From positions 1-41,914 of the forward strand of contig NHBW01000001.1 in assembly GCA_002172915.1 (NCBI GenBank): a stretch of 41,914 nucleotides of DNA. Direction: 5' to 3'. The notes under the pieces were generated by a model, which worked only from the letters and a program-made list of their open reading frames with translations, was not told the origin of the DNA and made no database searches. The position numbers were made by a program, and so were the translations under genes. Below, in pieces: positions 35,391 to 41,914 of this stretch (positions are counted from its first letter, which is position 1; the number at the start of each line of letters is the position of its first letter). The DNA is from Hyphomonas sp. TMED17. GTDB taxonomy: Bacteria > Pseudomonadota > Alphaproteobacteria > Caulobacterales > Hyphomonadaceae.

Positions 35391-35434
35391 GTCAGGCCTG
35401 CGCGATTCCCCGGCCATGAAATGGTCCGCCTGAC
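35391..35434. repeat. Nested inverted repeat between polA and EF-hand gene
   Basis: Outer arms GTCAGGC (35391-35397) and GCCTGAC (35428-35434) enclose inner arms GGCCAT and ATGGTC around a GAA loop. Together they could form one long interrupted hairpin in DNA or RNA. It lies just beyond the EF-hand gene's stop, so it could end that transcript. It has no T-run on either strand, so this is uncertain. Confidence 0.4.
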
Positions 35435-35454
35435 AGTGTGTCTACAGTCAGTCT

Positions 35455-35976
35455 TCAGTCGGACGGGCTGTTGTCACGGCGGCCGGAAGAATGCCCATTA
35501 TGTCTGCGTAGGTCGGACGAGCTGATTACATTGCTGCTAACATCGGCATAATCGGTAAACAGTGAAATAATAACCGAGTGAAACTCCTCGAGCTCGACGC
35601 GCCGATCCAGATTCGGGTCGAATCGCGCGGGATTTAGCAAACTATCATCTCGGGTCGGCAAATCGCGAGCCCAGACTTGTTGCTCTAACGCTGTCAGGAC
35701 GCCGTCTGCATTCGCGTCAGCATTTGCAAAAGCGGCCATGATCCCGGAATTGGTTTCTAATTCGGTAATATCGCCATCCTGATTGGCATCGAAGCTGAGA
35801 AACAGACCGCCGCCCGGTTTGAGTCGATCAGCATTAATGCGTTCGCGATCGTCTGAATGGCGTAATTCGCCCTGACCGGGCAAACGCACAATGTCGTCGG
35901 TTTCGGCCGCCGCAGATAGCGCGCAGATCGAGGCGATCAAAATCACTGATAAATGATGGGCGAGAACTTGTTTCAT
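35455..35976 (-). CDS. Periplasmic EF-hand protein
   Basis: 173 residues with a Sec signal peptide (MKQVLAHHLSVILIASICALSAAAE, cleavage near residue 24). Two canonical EF-hand loops, DANQDGDITELE (63-74) and DANADGVLTALE (87-98), and a third variant DPNLDRRVELEE (120-131) should bind calcium. The C-terminus is basic, Ser-rich and probably disordered (RRHNGHSSGRRDNSPSD). Such small periplasmic calmodulin-like proteins are common in Alphaproteobacteria, but their role is unknown. AGGA precedes ATG 35976. It diverges from ahcY. Confidence 0.85.
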   Translation of the reverse strand: MKQVLAHHLSVILIASICALSAAAETDDIVRLPGQGELRHSDDRERINADRLKPGGGLFLSFDANQDGDITELETNSGIMAAFANADANADGVLTALEQQVWARDLPTRDDSLLNPARFDPNLDRRVELEEFHSVIISLFTDYADVSSNVISSSDLRRHNGHSSGRRDNSPSD

Positions 35977-36062
35977 ACGTTTCCTGCTGGCTTGCCCTTA
36001 TATCTATACCGCTGAATACAATGATTGCCAGACCAGCAATGCGTGAAGTTTTGTTAAGGGAG

Positions 36063-36090
36063 TTGGCAATCCGAATAAGGCTGCTATATG
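36063..36090 (+). promoter_or_regulatory. Candidate ahcY promoter
   Basis: TTGGCA (36063-36068) and TATATG (36085-36090) are separated by 16 nt, a near-consensus sigma-70 pair that would give a short leader of about 25 nt before the ahcY start. This is a visual match only. I looked for a SAH- or SAM-binding riboswitch in the same stretch and saw none. Confidence 0.4.
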
Positions 36091-36122
36091 GCAACTTAAG
36101 TATCATATAAAGGATCGTTGAT

Positions 36123-37517
36123 ATGAACCATGATTACGCCGTGGCTGACATTTCGCAGGCCGAGTTCGGTCGGATGGAGATCGAGATCGCCGAGACTGAA
36201 ATGCCGGGACTGATGGCCGCGCGTGAAGAGTACGGCGCCGCACAGCCGCTTAAAGGCGCCCGGATAGCCGGATCCCTGCATATGACGATCCAGACGGCGG
36301 TATTGATCCAGACGCTGGAAGCGCTTGGCGCCGAGGTCCGCTGGGCGAGTTGTAATATTTATTCAACACAAGATCATGCTGCCGCGGCGATTGCCGATGC
36401 CGGTACCCCGGTCTTTGCGCACAAGGGCGAGACGCTAGATGAGTATTGGCAGTTCTGCGACCGCATCTATGAATGGCCGAATGGCGAAACCGTGAACCTC
36501 ATTCTGGATGATGGTGGTGACGCGACAATGTATTTGATTCTCGGAGAAAAAGCCGAGCAGGACGCAAGTGTTCTGGATAATCCGCAGTCGGAGGAAGAGG
36601 TCGCGCTATTTAAACAGATCCGCAAGCGGATGACTGAGACACCGGGCTGGTTTGCGCGGATCAAGGCCGGTATTCGTGGTGTGTCCGAGGAAACGACCAC
36701 CGGGGTTAACCGGCTGTATCAGCTGGAAAAACGCGACGAACTGCCCTTTCCGGCAATCAATGTGAATGACAGTGTGACGAAGTCAAAATTCGACAACAAG
36801 TATGGCTGTAAGGAGTCACTGGTCGATGCAATCCGGCGCGGGACTGATGTAATGATGGCGGGTAAAGTTGCCTTTGTCGCCGGCTATGGCGACGTTGGCA
36901 AAGGTTCGGCTGCGTCCCTGTCAGGCTCGGGCGCCCGCGTCACGGTCTCCGAAGTTGATCCGATCTGCGCCCTGCAGGCTGCCATGGATGGCTATGATGT
37001 TCAGACACTTGAAGACATGGCGCCGAAAGCTGACGTTTTTGTCACTGCGACTGGAAACAAGGATATTATTACGATCGATCACATGCGGGCCATGAAAGAT
37101 ATGGCGATCGTGTGTAATATCGGTCACTTTGATAATGAAATCCAAGTTGAGTCACTTCGTAACTTTAAATGGACAAACATAAAACCTCAGGTCGATATGA
37201 TCACATTTCCGGATGGCAAGCGGATCATTTTGCTTTCGGAAGGGCGACTGGTTAACCTCGGTAATGCGACCGGCCACCCGTCTTTCGTGATGTCTGCGAG
37301 TTTCACAAATCAGACGCTGGCGCAAATTGCGCTACACAAGAATGATGTCGAGTACGATAATAAGGTTTACACTTTGCCCAAGGATCTCGACGAGAAAGTG
37401 GCCTTGCTGCATCTTGCAAAGCTCGGAGTTGGTTTGACGCAGCTTTCCGGCGACCAGGCCGACTATATCGGTGTTTCAGCCGAAGGGCCCTTCAAGCCCG
37501 AACATTATAGATACTAA
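36123..37517 (+). CDS. ahcY: S-adenosyl-L-homocysteine hydrolase
   Basis: 464 residues, typical bacterial SAH hydrolase with its internal insertion. It cleaves SAH to adenosine and homocysteine, removing the product inhibitor of methyltransferases. Seen: the N-terminal substrate part [37 protein letters not shown], the catalytic [19 protein letters not shown], the NAD-binding [17 protein letters not shown] glycine loop, and the C-terminal LDEKVA...[10 protein letters not shown], whose Lys and Tyr contact NAD. AAAGGA lies about 9 nt before ATG 36123. divL follows about 150 nt later on the same strand, behind a hairpin. Confidence 0.97.
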   Translation: MNHDYAVADISQAEFGRMEIEIAETEMPGLMAAREEYGAAQPLKGARIAGSLHMTIQTAVLIQTLEALGAEVRWASCNIYSTQDHAAAAIADAGTPVFAHKGETLDEYWQFCDRIYEWPNGETVNLILDDGGDATMYLILGEKAEQDASVLDNPQSEEEVALFKQIRKRMTETPGWFARIKAGIRGVSEETTTGVNRLYQLEKRDELPFPAINVNDSVTKSKFDNKYGCKESLVDAIRRGTDVMMAGKVAFVAGYGDVGKGSAASLSGSGARVTVSEVDPICALQAAMDGYDVQTLEDMAPKADVFVTATGNKDIITIDHMRAMKDMAIVCNIGHFDNEIQVESLRNFKWTNIKPQVDMITFPDGKRIILLSEGRLVNLGNATGHPSFVMSASFTNQTLAQIALHKNDVEYDNKVYTLPKDLDEKVALLHLAKLGVGLTQLSGDQADYIGVSAEGPFKPEHYRY

Positions 37518-37536
37518 TTGATGGCATAAGCGACCG

Positions 37537-37556
37537 CTGCGGCTCTGATGCCGCAG
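37537..37556 (+). terminator. Hairpin after ahcY
   Basis: CTGCGGC (37537-37543) and GCCGCAG (37550-37556) form a perfect 7-bp stem with the 6-nt loop TCTGAT, 19 nt after the ahcY stop. No T-run follows, so it may be a weak or Rho-assisted terminator, or a stabiliser between ahcY and divL. Confidence 0.4.
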
Positions 37557-37665
37557 TGCATGGCAACGGATTCCGGGGCTGGCAATTCGTAGTGTTTTGG
37601 CACTATACTTTTTGTCTTTGTTAATCGCGTCGTGCCGGGGCTCCCGGCCGCGTCCGGAGAGCCCT

Positions 37666-40098
37666 ATGCCAATCGGTTCAGAGCTTATGTCATTTCTGGT
37701 TGCGACAGGTGCGCTGGCGCTCGCGCTGGCTTGCGCGCTTTGGGGACGTCGTATGTCTGAAAAGGGTCGTTTGCTAGCACGTCTGCAATATGACCGGGCG
37801 CTTAAGGTGGAGAACGGCCTATCGCTTATGCAGTCGATTGTTGGCGCGTATCCGGGCGTTGTGCTGGTCTGGCGAGCCGATGATTTTAACGCTGAGGGAG
37901 AATATCTGGTTTCGCCGCAAGTGTTCGGCTCAAGCATAGCTCTGGCGGATCTGTTGAAACTTAACCGCCACAGCGACTCCGGAACATCTGGCGATCGATT
38001 GCTGGACGGCCTCGCCGATCTGGAGGCTCGCGACGATGCTGGTATCGATACCCGCCTCCGGATAAGACTAACAGAGCTGGTCAATACTGGCCGTCCGTTT
38101 TCTCTGACTTTGATTGCGCGGGATGGACGTTTTCTCGAAGTCGATGGTCGCAGCGCGGGCCAGCAGCTGATCTTATGGATTGGCGATACGACGTCGAAAG
38201 AGGCAATTGAGAGCTCCGCGCGTGGGCGTCTTGATGAAGCCCAGCAAATCATTGCGCGGGATCCAACAGCTTTCCTTGAAATGCTTGGCCGCGCTCCATT
38301 TCCGGCCTGGCGCGTCTATGGTGATGGTCGCTTGCAATGGGTCAATCAAGCCTATGTTGAGCTTGTCGAAGCGTCGACGCATGCCGAGGTCATCGATGGC
38401 CAGTTGTTTCTGGATGATAAGACTAAGGCTCAGACCCGGCGGTCAATTTATGAGGCGTCGGAGAATGATGAGACGCATCAACTGACAATTGGCGGTGAGC
38501 CCAAGGCGATGCGCGTGCTTACATTTCCTTTATCGGGCGGCGTCGGAGCGATGGCATTTGATGTCACAACGCAGGAGAAGGCGCGTGAGGATCTTGATCG
38601 CCATGTCAGGGCGCATGATGAGGCGCTCAATCATGTCGCTGATGCTGTGGCGGTTTTTGACGGTGACGGACGGTTGAATTTTTTCAATCGGGCGTTTGCC
38701 GGTATGTGGGAAATGGACGAGGCATATCTGCTTGAAATGCCAACACATGGTCAGCTGCTGGATCATTTGCGTGGGCGACGCCGACTGCCGGCGCAATCAA
38801 ATTATGCGGTCTGGAAATCGTCGGAGCTCGCATATCATTCAGAGCTTCAGGGCGTTAGCGAAGATGAGTGGCATCTTCCTGATAATCGGACCTTGCGGGT
38901 GACCCGGCAAAGACACCCAATGGGCGGGCTGCTTCTTTTGTTCCGGGATATCACCACCGAGCTGGGCCTGCAGACCCGGTATAATGCGATGATCAAAACC
39001 CAGGGCAAGACGCTCGATAGTCTGCACGAAGCGGTTGTGGTGTTCGGGATGGATGGACGTCTTAAGCTCTGGAATGAGGCTTTTGCGGTCCAGTGGGAAC
39101 TGTTCCCCGACGCATTGCGCGACGAACCCGATTTCGATGATATTTCCGAAGCCTGTTTGCCATTGTTTCATAATCGCGATGTCTGGTCACAGATAAAGGG
39201 ACATATTACCGATCCGTCTTCAATGGCGCGGCAGGCGACAACTGGTGAGATGCGGCGTGCCAACGGTTCGATACTGACTTATGTCACAAAGCCATTGCCG
39301 GACGGAAATACGCTCGTGGCCTTTGACGACATCTCGGCGCAGCGGTCGGTTGAAGTCGCGTTACGTGAGCGGGCCGAAGCCTTTGAAGCAGCCGATCGCT
39401 TGAAGACCGAATTTGTTCGTAATGTCAGCTATCAATTGCGATCACCATTGCAAACGATTCTTGGCTATGCTGAATTTCTTGGCCTCGGCCAGCTAGGCGA
39501 GTTGAACGAAGACCAAAAGGACAGGGTGTATGCTATTCGCGACGCCTCGCAGCACTTGAGCGATCTGATCGGAAATATACTGGACCTCGCAATGATTGAG
39601 GCGGGGCGGCTGGATCTTGATCTCGGGCCGGTCGAAATGTCCGGCTTGGTCGATGATTGCGTCGCGATGGTTGTGAACTCTGCCGCTGATACCGAAATTG
39701 AAATCAAGACGCAGATCAGTGATGATGTTGGTGTCATCCGAGCCGACGAAACCCGTATACGACAGGTCCTGTTTAATCTCGTCTCTAATGCTATGCGGTT
39801 CGCGCCACCCGGCAGCGAAGTAAATATTTCCGCACTGCGGATGGGGGATACAGTCCGTCTCTCAGTCAGGGATCAGGGGCGCGGCATTCCGCCCGAACAA
39901 CAAGCGACCCGATTTGATAGTTTTACATCCGGCGACCAAGGCGGCGTTGGTTTGGGTCTGGCCCTAGTGAAGCATTTTGTTCGACTGCATGGCGGTAATG
40001 TGGGTATTCGCTCTGAGGACGGTGACGGGACTGAAATCGTCTGCTGGCTTCCAGTCGAGCCGCCAGCCGCTGACAATGGTGACGCCGTCGCAGCCTAG
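37666..40098 (+). CDS. divL: DivL-like atypical sensor kinase (Tyr at H-box)
   Basis: 810 residues from ATG 37666, which has GGAGAG a few nt upstream (a GTG at 37597 is less likely). One N-terminal membrane helix (about 8-26) is followed by three PAS-like domains (starting near 199, 319 and 446), a DHp helix region (about 575-650) and an intact HATPase_c domain (N-box NLVSNAMRF, G1 DQGRGIP, G2 GVGLGLAL). At the phosphoacceptor position the H-box reads VSYQLRSPL, with Tyr589 (codon 39430-39432) where kinases have His. This substitution is the hallmark of DivL, which in Caulobacter (Tyr550) controls CckA and the CtrA cell-cycle pathway. Location beside ahcY supports the call. The C-terminus ends DAVAA. 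Confidence 0.9.
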   Translation: MPIGSELMSFLVATGALALALACALWGRRMSEKGRLLARLQYDRALKVENGLSLMQSIVGAYPGVVLVWRADDFNAEGEYLVSPQVFGSSIALADLLKLNRHSDSGTSGDRLLDGLADLEARDDAGIDTRLRIRLTELVNTGRPFSLTLIARDGRFLEVDGRSAGQQLILWIGDTTSKEAIESSARGRLDEAQQIIARDPTAFLEMLGRAPFPAWRVYGDGRLQWVNQAYVELVEASTHAEVIDGQLFLDDKTKAQTRRSIYEASENDETHQLTIGGEPKAMRVLTFPLSGGVGAMAFDVTTQEKAREDLDRHVRAHDEALNHVADAVAVFDGDGRLNFFNRAFAGMWEMDEAYLLEMPTHGQLLDHLRGRRRLPAQSNYAVWKSSELAYHSELQGVSEDEWHLPDNRTLRVTRQRHPMGGLLLLFRDITTELGLQTRYNAMIKTQGKTLDSLHEAVVVFGMDGRLKLWNEAFAVQWELFPDALRDEPDFDDISEACLPLFHNRDVWSQIKGHITDPSSMARQATTGEMRRANGSILTYVTKPLPDGNTLVAFDDISAQRSVEVALRERAEAFEAADRLKTEFVRNVSYQLRSPLQTILGYAEFLGLGQLGELNEDQKDRVYAIRDASQHLSDLIGNILDLAMIEAGRLDLDLGPVEMSGLVDDCVAMVVNSAADTEIEIKTQISDDVGVIRADETRIRQVLFNLVSNAMRFAPPGSEVNISALRMGDTVRLSVRDQGRGIPPEQQATRFDSFTSGDQGGVGLGLALVKHFVRLHGGNVGIRSEDGDGTEIVCWLPVEPPAADNGDAVAA

Positions 40099-40182
40099 GC
40101 GCGTAGCCGGAATTATGCCGCGGTTTTCTGCTTTCCGGGAATTTGTGTTAGGTTTGGCCAACACGATCACAGAGGGTTAGAT

Positions 40183-40614
40183 ATTTTTATTGAAACGATA
40201 CTGCGGCAAAAGGGATCATCCGTTATAACTGTGTCAGCCGAGGCCGCGCTGTCAGTCGCGGCATCTCTGATGGATACAAACCGGATTGGGGCTGTTGTGG
40301 TGATCGACGAGCAGGACGCAATTGTCGGTGTCCTGTCGGAAAGAGATCTGGTTCGCCATATGGCTAGAAGCGGGGCTGCCGCCCCCGACCTGAAAGTATC
40401 ATATGCAATGACTCGCAGCATCATAACGGCTAGCGGTCAGGATGATATTGATGCTTGCCTGGCGCAGATGACCGATCGACGGATCCGGCATCTTCCAATC
40501 GTCGATGATGGGCGCTTGGTCGGCATTATTTCGATTGGCGATCTGGTTAAATGGAAGATTGATTCTGTCACTGCCGAAGCCGAGGCAATGACCGCTTATA
40601 TAAAGGGCGGTTAA
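40183..40614 (+). CDS. CBS-domain pair protein, probable ATT start
   Basis: 143 residues if translation starts at ATT 40183. Two CBS motifs are seen: residues ~10-60 (VITVSAEAALSVAASLMDTNRIGAVVVID...GVLSERDLVRHM) and ~80-135 (MTRSIITASGQDDIDACLAQMTDRRIRHLPIV...GIISIGDLVKWKI). They bind adenosine nucleotides as a regulatory module. The only GTG in the frame near the 5' end (40231) would delete the opening ETILRQKGSSVITV, a standard part of the family. No ATG, GTG or TTG lies upstream in frame. AGAGGG sits 6 nt before ATT 40183, so ATT is the best candidate start; an assembly error is the alternative. It is a stand-alone regulator whose target is not visible. Confidence 0.85.
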   Translation: MFIETILRQKGSSVITVSAEAALSVAASLMDTNRIGAVVVIDEQDAIVGVLSERDLVRHMARSGAAAPDLKVSYAMTRSIITASGQDDIDACLAQMTDRRIRHLPIVDDGRLVGIISIGDLVKWKIDSVTAEAEAMTAYIKGG

Positions 40615-40919
40615 GCGACCTTTATTGGTGGCTTGGAAGCTTAACAGATTGACGGCGTTGGGCTGTGTGGCCTGAGCGATTCCCATTATTGCCCCGTTTC
40701 GTCAGCGGCACGATTTCAGAAAGGGTTTGCTGGAATCGTCTTATCGGAGGCCACAGCCTTTAGATTGTTGACGTTGTTGATTAATTAAAGTAATCATCGT
40801 TTCCTTCGTTTATACCGCTCAAAGCGAGTTTCTGGCTCGAAACGGGTTCGATTAGTCATCTTTTGACTTCGTTTCTTATCGATTGGTGAGATTCATCGTC
40901 AGATTGTCTAAAAAGGGTG
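40615..40919. other. Gene-free stretch upstream of the rRNA promoters
   Basis: About 305 bp between the CBS gene and the first rRNA promoter. I see no ORF with coding character, no tRNA and no insertion sequence. A short hairpin CGCT-CAA-AGCG is present near 40817-40827. A TTGACG at 40768-40773 with a poor -10 (TAATCA, 17-nt spacing) falls about 152 bp before the first promoter, so it could be a decayed promoter repeat. Confidence 0.55.
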
Positions 40920-40946
40920 TTGACGGGGCGCATGGAGGTCCTTAGG
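40920..40946 (+). promoter_or_regulatory. rRNA promoter P1 (weaker)
   Basis: TTGACG (40920-40925), a 15-nt spacer and CTTAGG (40941-40946), followed by the GC-rich GACCGC. The -35 and the downstream block match P2 and P3, but the -10 is poor. It is the leftmost of three similar units and could be a weaker or decayed copy. Confidence 0.5.
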
Positions 40947-41078
40947 GACCGCGGTCTTGGTTGATACATCGCAGGTTTGACGGCACTTTTAAGTGTTAGA
41001 GGATAGCGGGTTTTTATGTCCAGATTTTTGGGTTCTCCGGTTTTTGCCGGTATCAAAAAGAAAGACTGAAAACAGGTG

Positions 41079-41105
41079 TTGACGCGAAGATCGGGGGTCT
41101 ATAGA
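41079..41105 (+). promoter_or_regulatory. rRNA promoter P2
   Basis: TTGACG (41079-41084), a 15-nt spacer and TATAGA (41100-41105), followed by the GC-rich discriminator GACCGCC and CCGCCTCTT (41108-41116). The upstream AACAGGTGTTGACGC (41071-41085) is almost identical to P3. A GC-rich discriminator is typical of stringently controlled rRNA promoters. Confidence 0.65.
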
Positions 41106-41234
41106 GACCGCCTCTTGTTGTGAATATTGTCGGTTATGGGCGCCTTCAGGGGCAAAGATAAACGGCGGTTTTTGTGAGTAAATTGTAGCGATTTTATTTT
41201 TTTAGTCGCTTCAGAAGAAAGTCAAAAACAGGTA

Positions 41235-41262
41235 TTGACGCAAAAACCGGGGGCTGTATAAG
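41235..41262 (+). promoter_or_regulatory. rRNA promoter P3
   Basis: TTGACG (41235-41240), a 16-nt spacer and TATAAG (41257-41262), followed immediately by CCGCCTCTT (41263-41271), the same 9-mer seen after P2. AACAGGTATTGACGC (41227-41241) differs from the P2 copy at one base. It is the promoter closest to 16S and the best -10 match, so it is probably the main start. Confidence 0.7.
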
Positions 41263-41291
41263 CCGCCTCTTCCGGACGACGAGCGCTTGCT

Positions 41292-41330
41292 CTGAGGCCG
41301 GGCCGAGGAGAGATCCTCAGCTGTTTGACA
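41292..41330 (+). promoter_or_regulatory. rRNA leader stem and boxA-like antitermination site
   Basis: CTGAGG (41292-41297) pairs with CCTCAG (41315-41320), forming a leader stem. Directly after it, GCTGTTTGACA (41320-41330) resembles the boxA-type sequence common in alphaproteobacterial rRNA leaders, which recruits NusB/NusE for antitermination. The following GAGAAACGCAGGCGGC is also like known alphaproteobacterial leaders. Confidence 0.5.
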
Positions 41331-41374
41331 TCGCAGGAATTGGAAGAGAAACGCAGGCGGCATGGGCGACTTGC

Positions 41375-41532
41375 GGTCCAATATGGACCAAAATGACTAT
41401 GACGATTGCGTTTCAAAAGAAATTCTTATCGCGCCGACAGTTCGCTGTCGGTATGTGACAAGGGTTTCTCGTCAAAACGTAAATTGCTTTATTAGCAAGG
41501 TGTCGTCCCTATTTTCCATGGGACAATGACAC
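41375..41532 (+). other. Structured pre-16S leader with three hairpins
   Basis: Three hairpins lie between promoter P3 and 16S. GGTCC/GGACC (41375-41389) has a 5-nt loop. CCGACAG-TTCG-CTGTCGG (41434-41451) is a perfect 7-bp stem with a UUCG loop. GTGTCGTCCC pairs with GGGAC-aat-GACAC (41500-41532), an imperfect stem just before the 16S 5' end. The last may contribute to RNase III or other processing, although the matching strand beyond 16S is outside the window. Confidence 0.5.
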
Positions 41533-41550
41533 TCGTCAGAAATCAATTCT

Positions 41551-41914
<364 letters not shown>

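Noticed and set aside
35977..36122. Possible SAM or SAH riboswitch upstream of ahcY
   Set aside because: I looked for SAM-II and SAH-type conserved segments and saw none. A short leader with a plausible sigma-70 promoter explains the region better.
37476..38252. Long minus-strand ORF (258 codons) under ahcY and divL
   Set aside because: It lies entirely opposite the end of ahcY and the start of divL, both of which are well supported. Its product is serine- and arginine-rich and shows no domain, as expected of a shadow frame.
40649..40675. Extra TTGACG as another rRNA promoter
   Set aside because: No usable -10 follows at 15-18 nt, and the position breaks the even spacing of the other units.

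Overview
The window is a chromosomal segment of an alphaproteobacterium at roughly 50-55% GC. This rests on the 5' part of a 16S rRNA gene at the right end (41551 onward) with the short V1 loop of Alphaproteobacteria. It is supported by several lineage-typical proteins: a ChvI-type response regulator, a DivL-type pseudo-histidine-kinase with Tyr at the phosphoacceptor site, a NadQ-like Nudix/winged-helix regulator, and a Zur with alphaproteobacterial signatures. I cannot name a genus. I see no insertion sequences, phage genes, CRISPR arrays or tRNA genes. Most of the window is ordinary housekeeping DNA, densely packed with many 1-11 nt gene overlaps.

Layout. 1-2212: a secreted, poly-proline-tethered HExxH metalloprotease (cut by the window edge) followed at once by a small lipoprotein. 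2339-5257: typA, convergent with an adenine/adenosine deaminase. 5377-8110: a run of plus-strand genes (two-TM membrane protein, SAM methyltransferase, DUF3445/HODM-like haem protein, EVE-domain protein). 8107-13077: minus-strand genes (Asp/Glu racemase, gmhB, MFS exporter, purB, ispH). 13200-16031: lipoprotein, argS, a small hotdog-like protein. 16091-19706: a crotonase, a DUF4197 lipoprotein plus alpha/beta hydrolase pair, and a tandem-hotdog thioesterase coupled to zur. 20372-25387: rhomboid protease, nadQ-like regulator plus HD phosphohydrolase, KASIII-type synthase, tag plus ygfZ.

25517-29026 carries a feruloyl-CoA-synthetase-like enzyme and a ThDP-dependent enzyme, plausibly one catabolic operon. 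29260-35286 on the minus strand carries polA, a MoxR ATPase with its VWA partner, and chvI without an adjacent chvG kinase. An EF-hand protein follows. Then ahcY and divL lie side by side on the plus strand, an arrangement also recalled from other alphaproteobacteria. A CBS-pair protein that appears to start at ATT comes next. The last 1.3 kb is an rRNA operon head: three similar promoter-like units about 156-159 bp apart, a boxA-like leader, several hairpins, and 16S.

How the genes connect. ahcY (SAH to adenosine), the deaminase (purine salvage) and purB (AMP synthesis) touch the same purine pool. chvI and divL are envelope-stress and cell-cycle regulators of Alphaproteobacteria. The KASIII, crotonase, thioesterase, hydrolase and CoA-ligase genes point to an acyl-CoA-rich metabolism. 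I found no clear new multi-gene system. The items most worth checking are the metalloprotease/lipoprotein pair, the divL and chvI locus, the ATT start of the CBS gene, and the tandem rRNA promoters.
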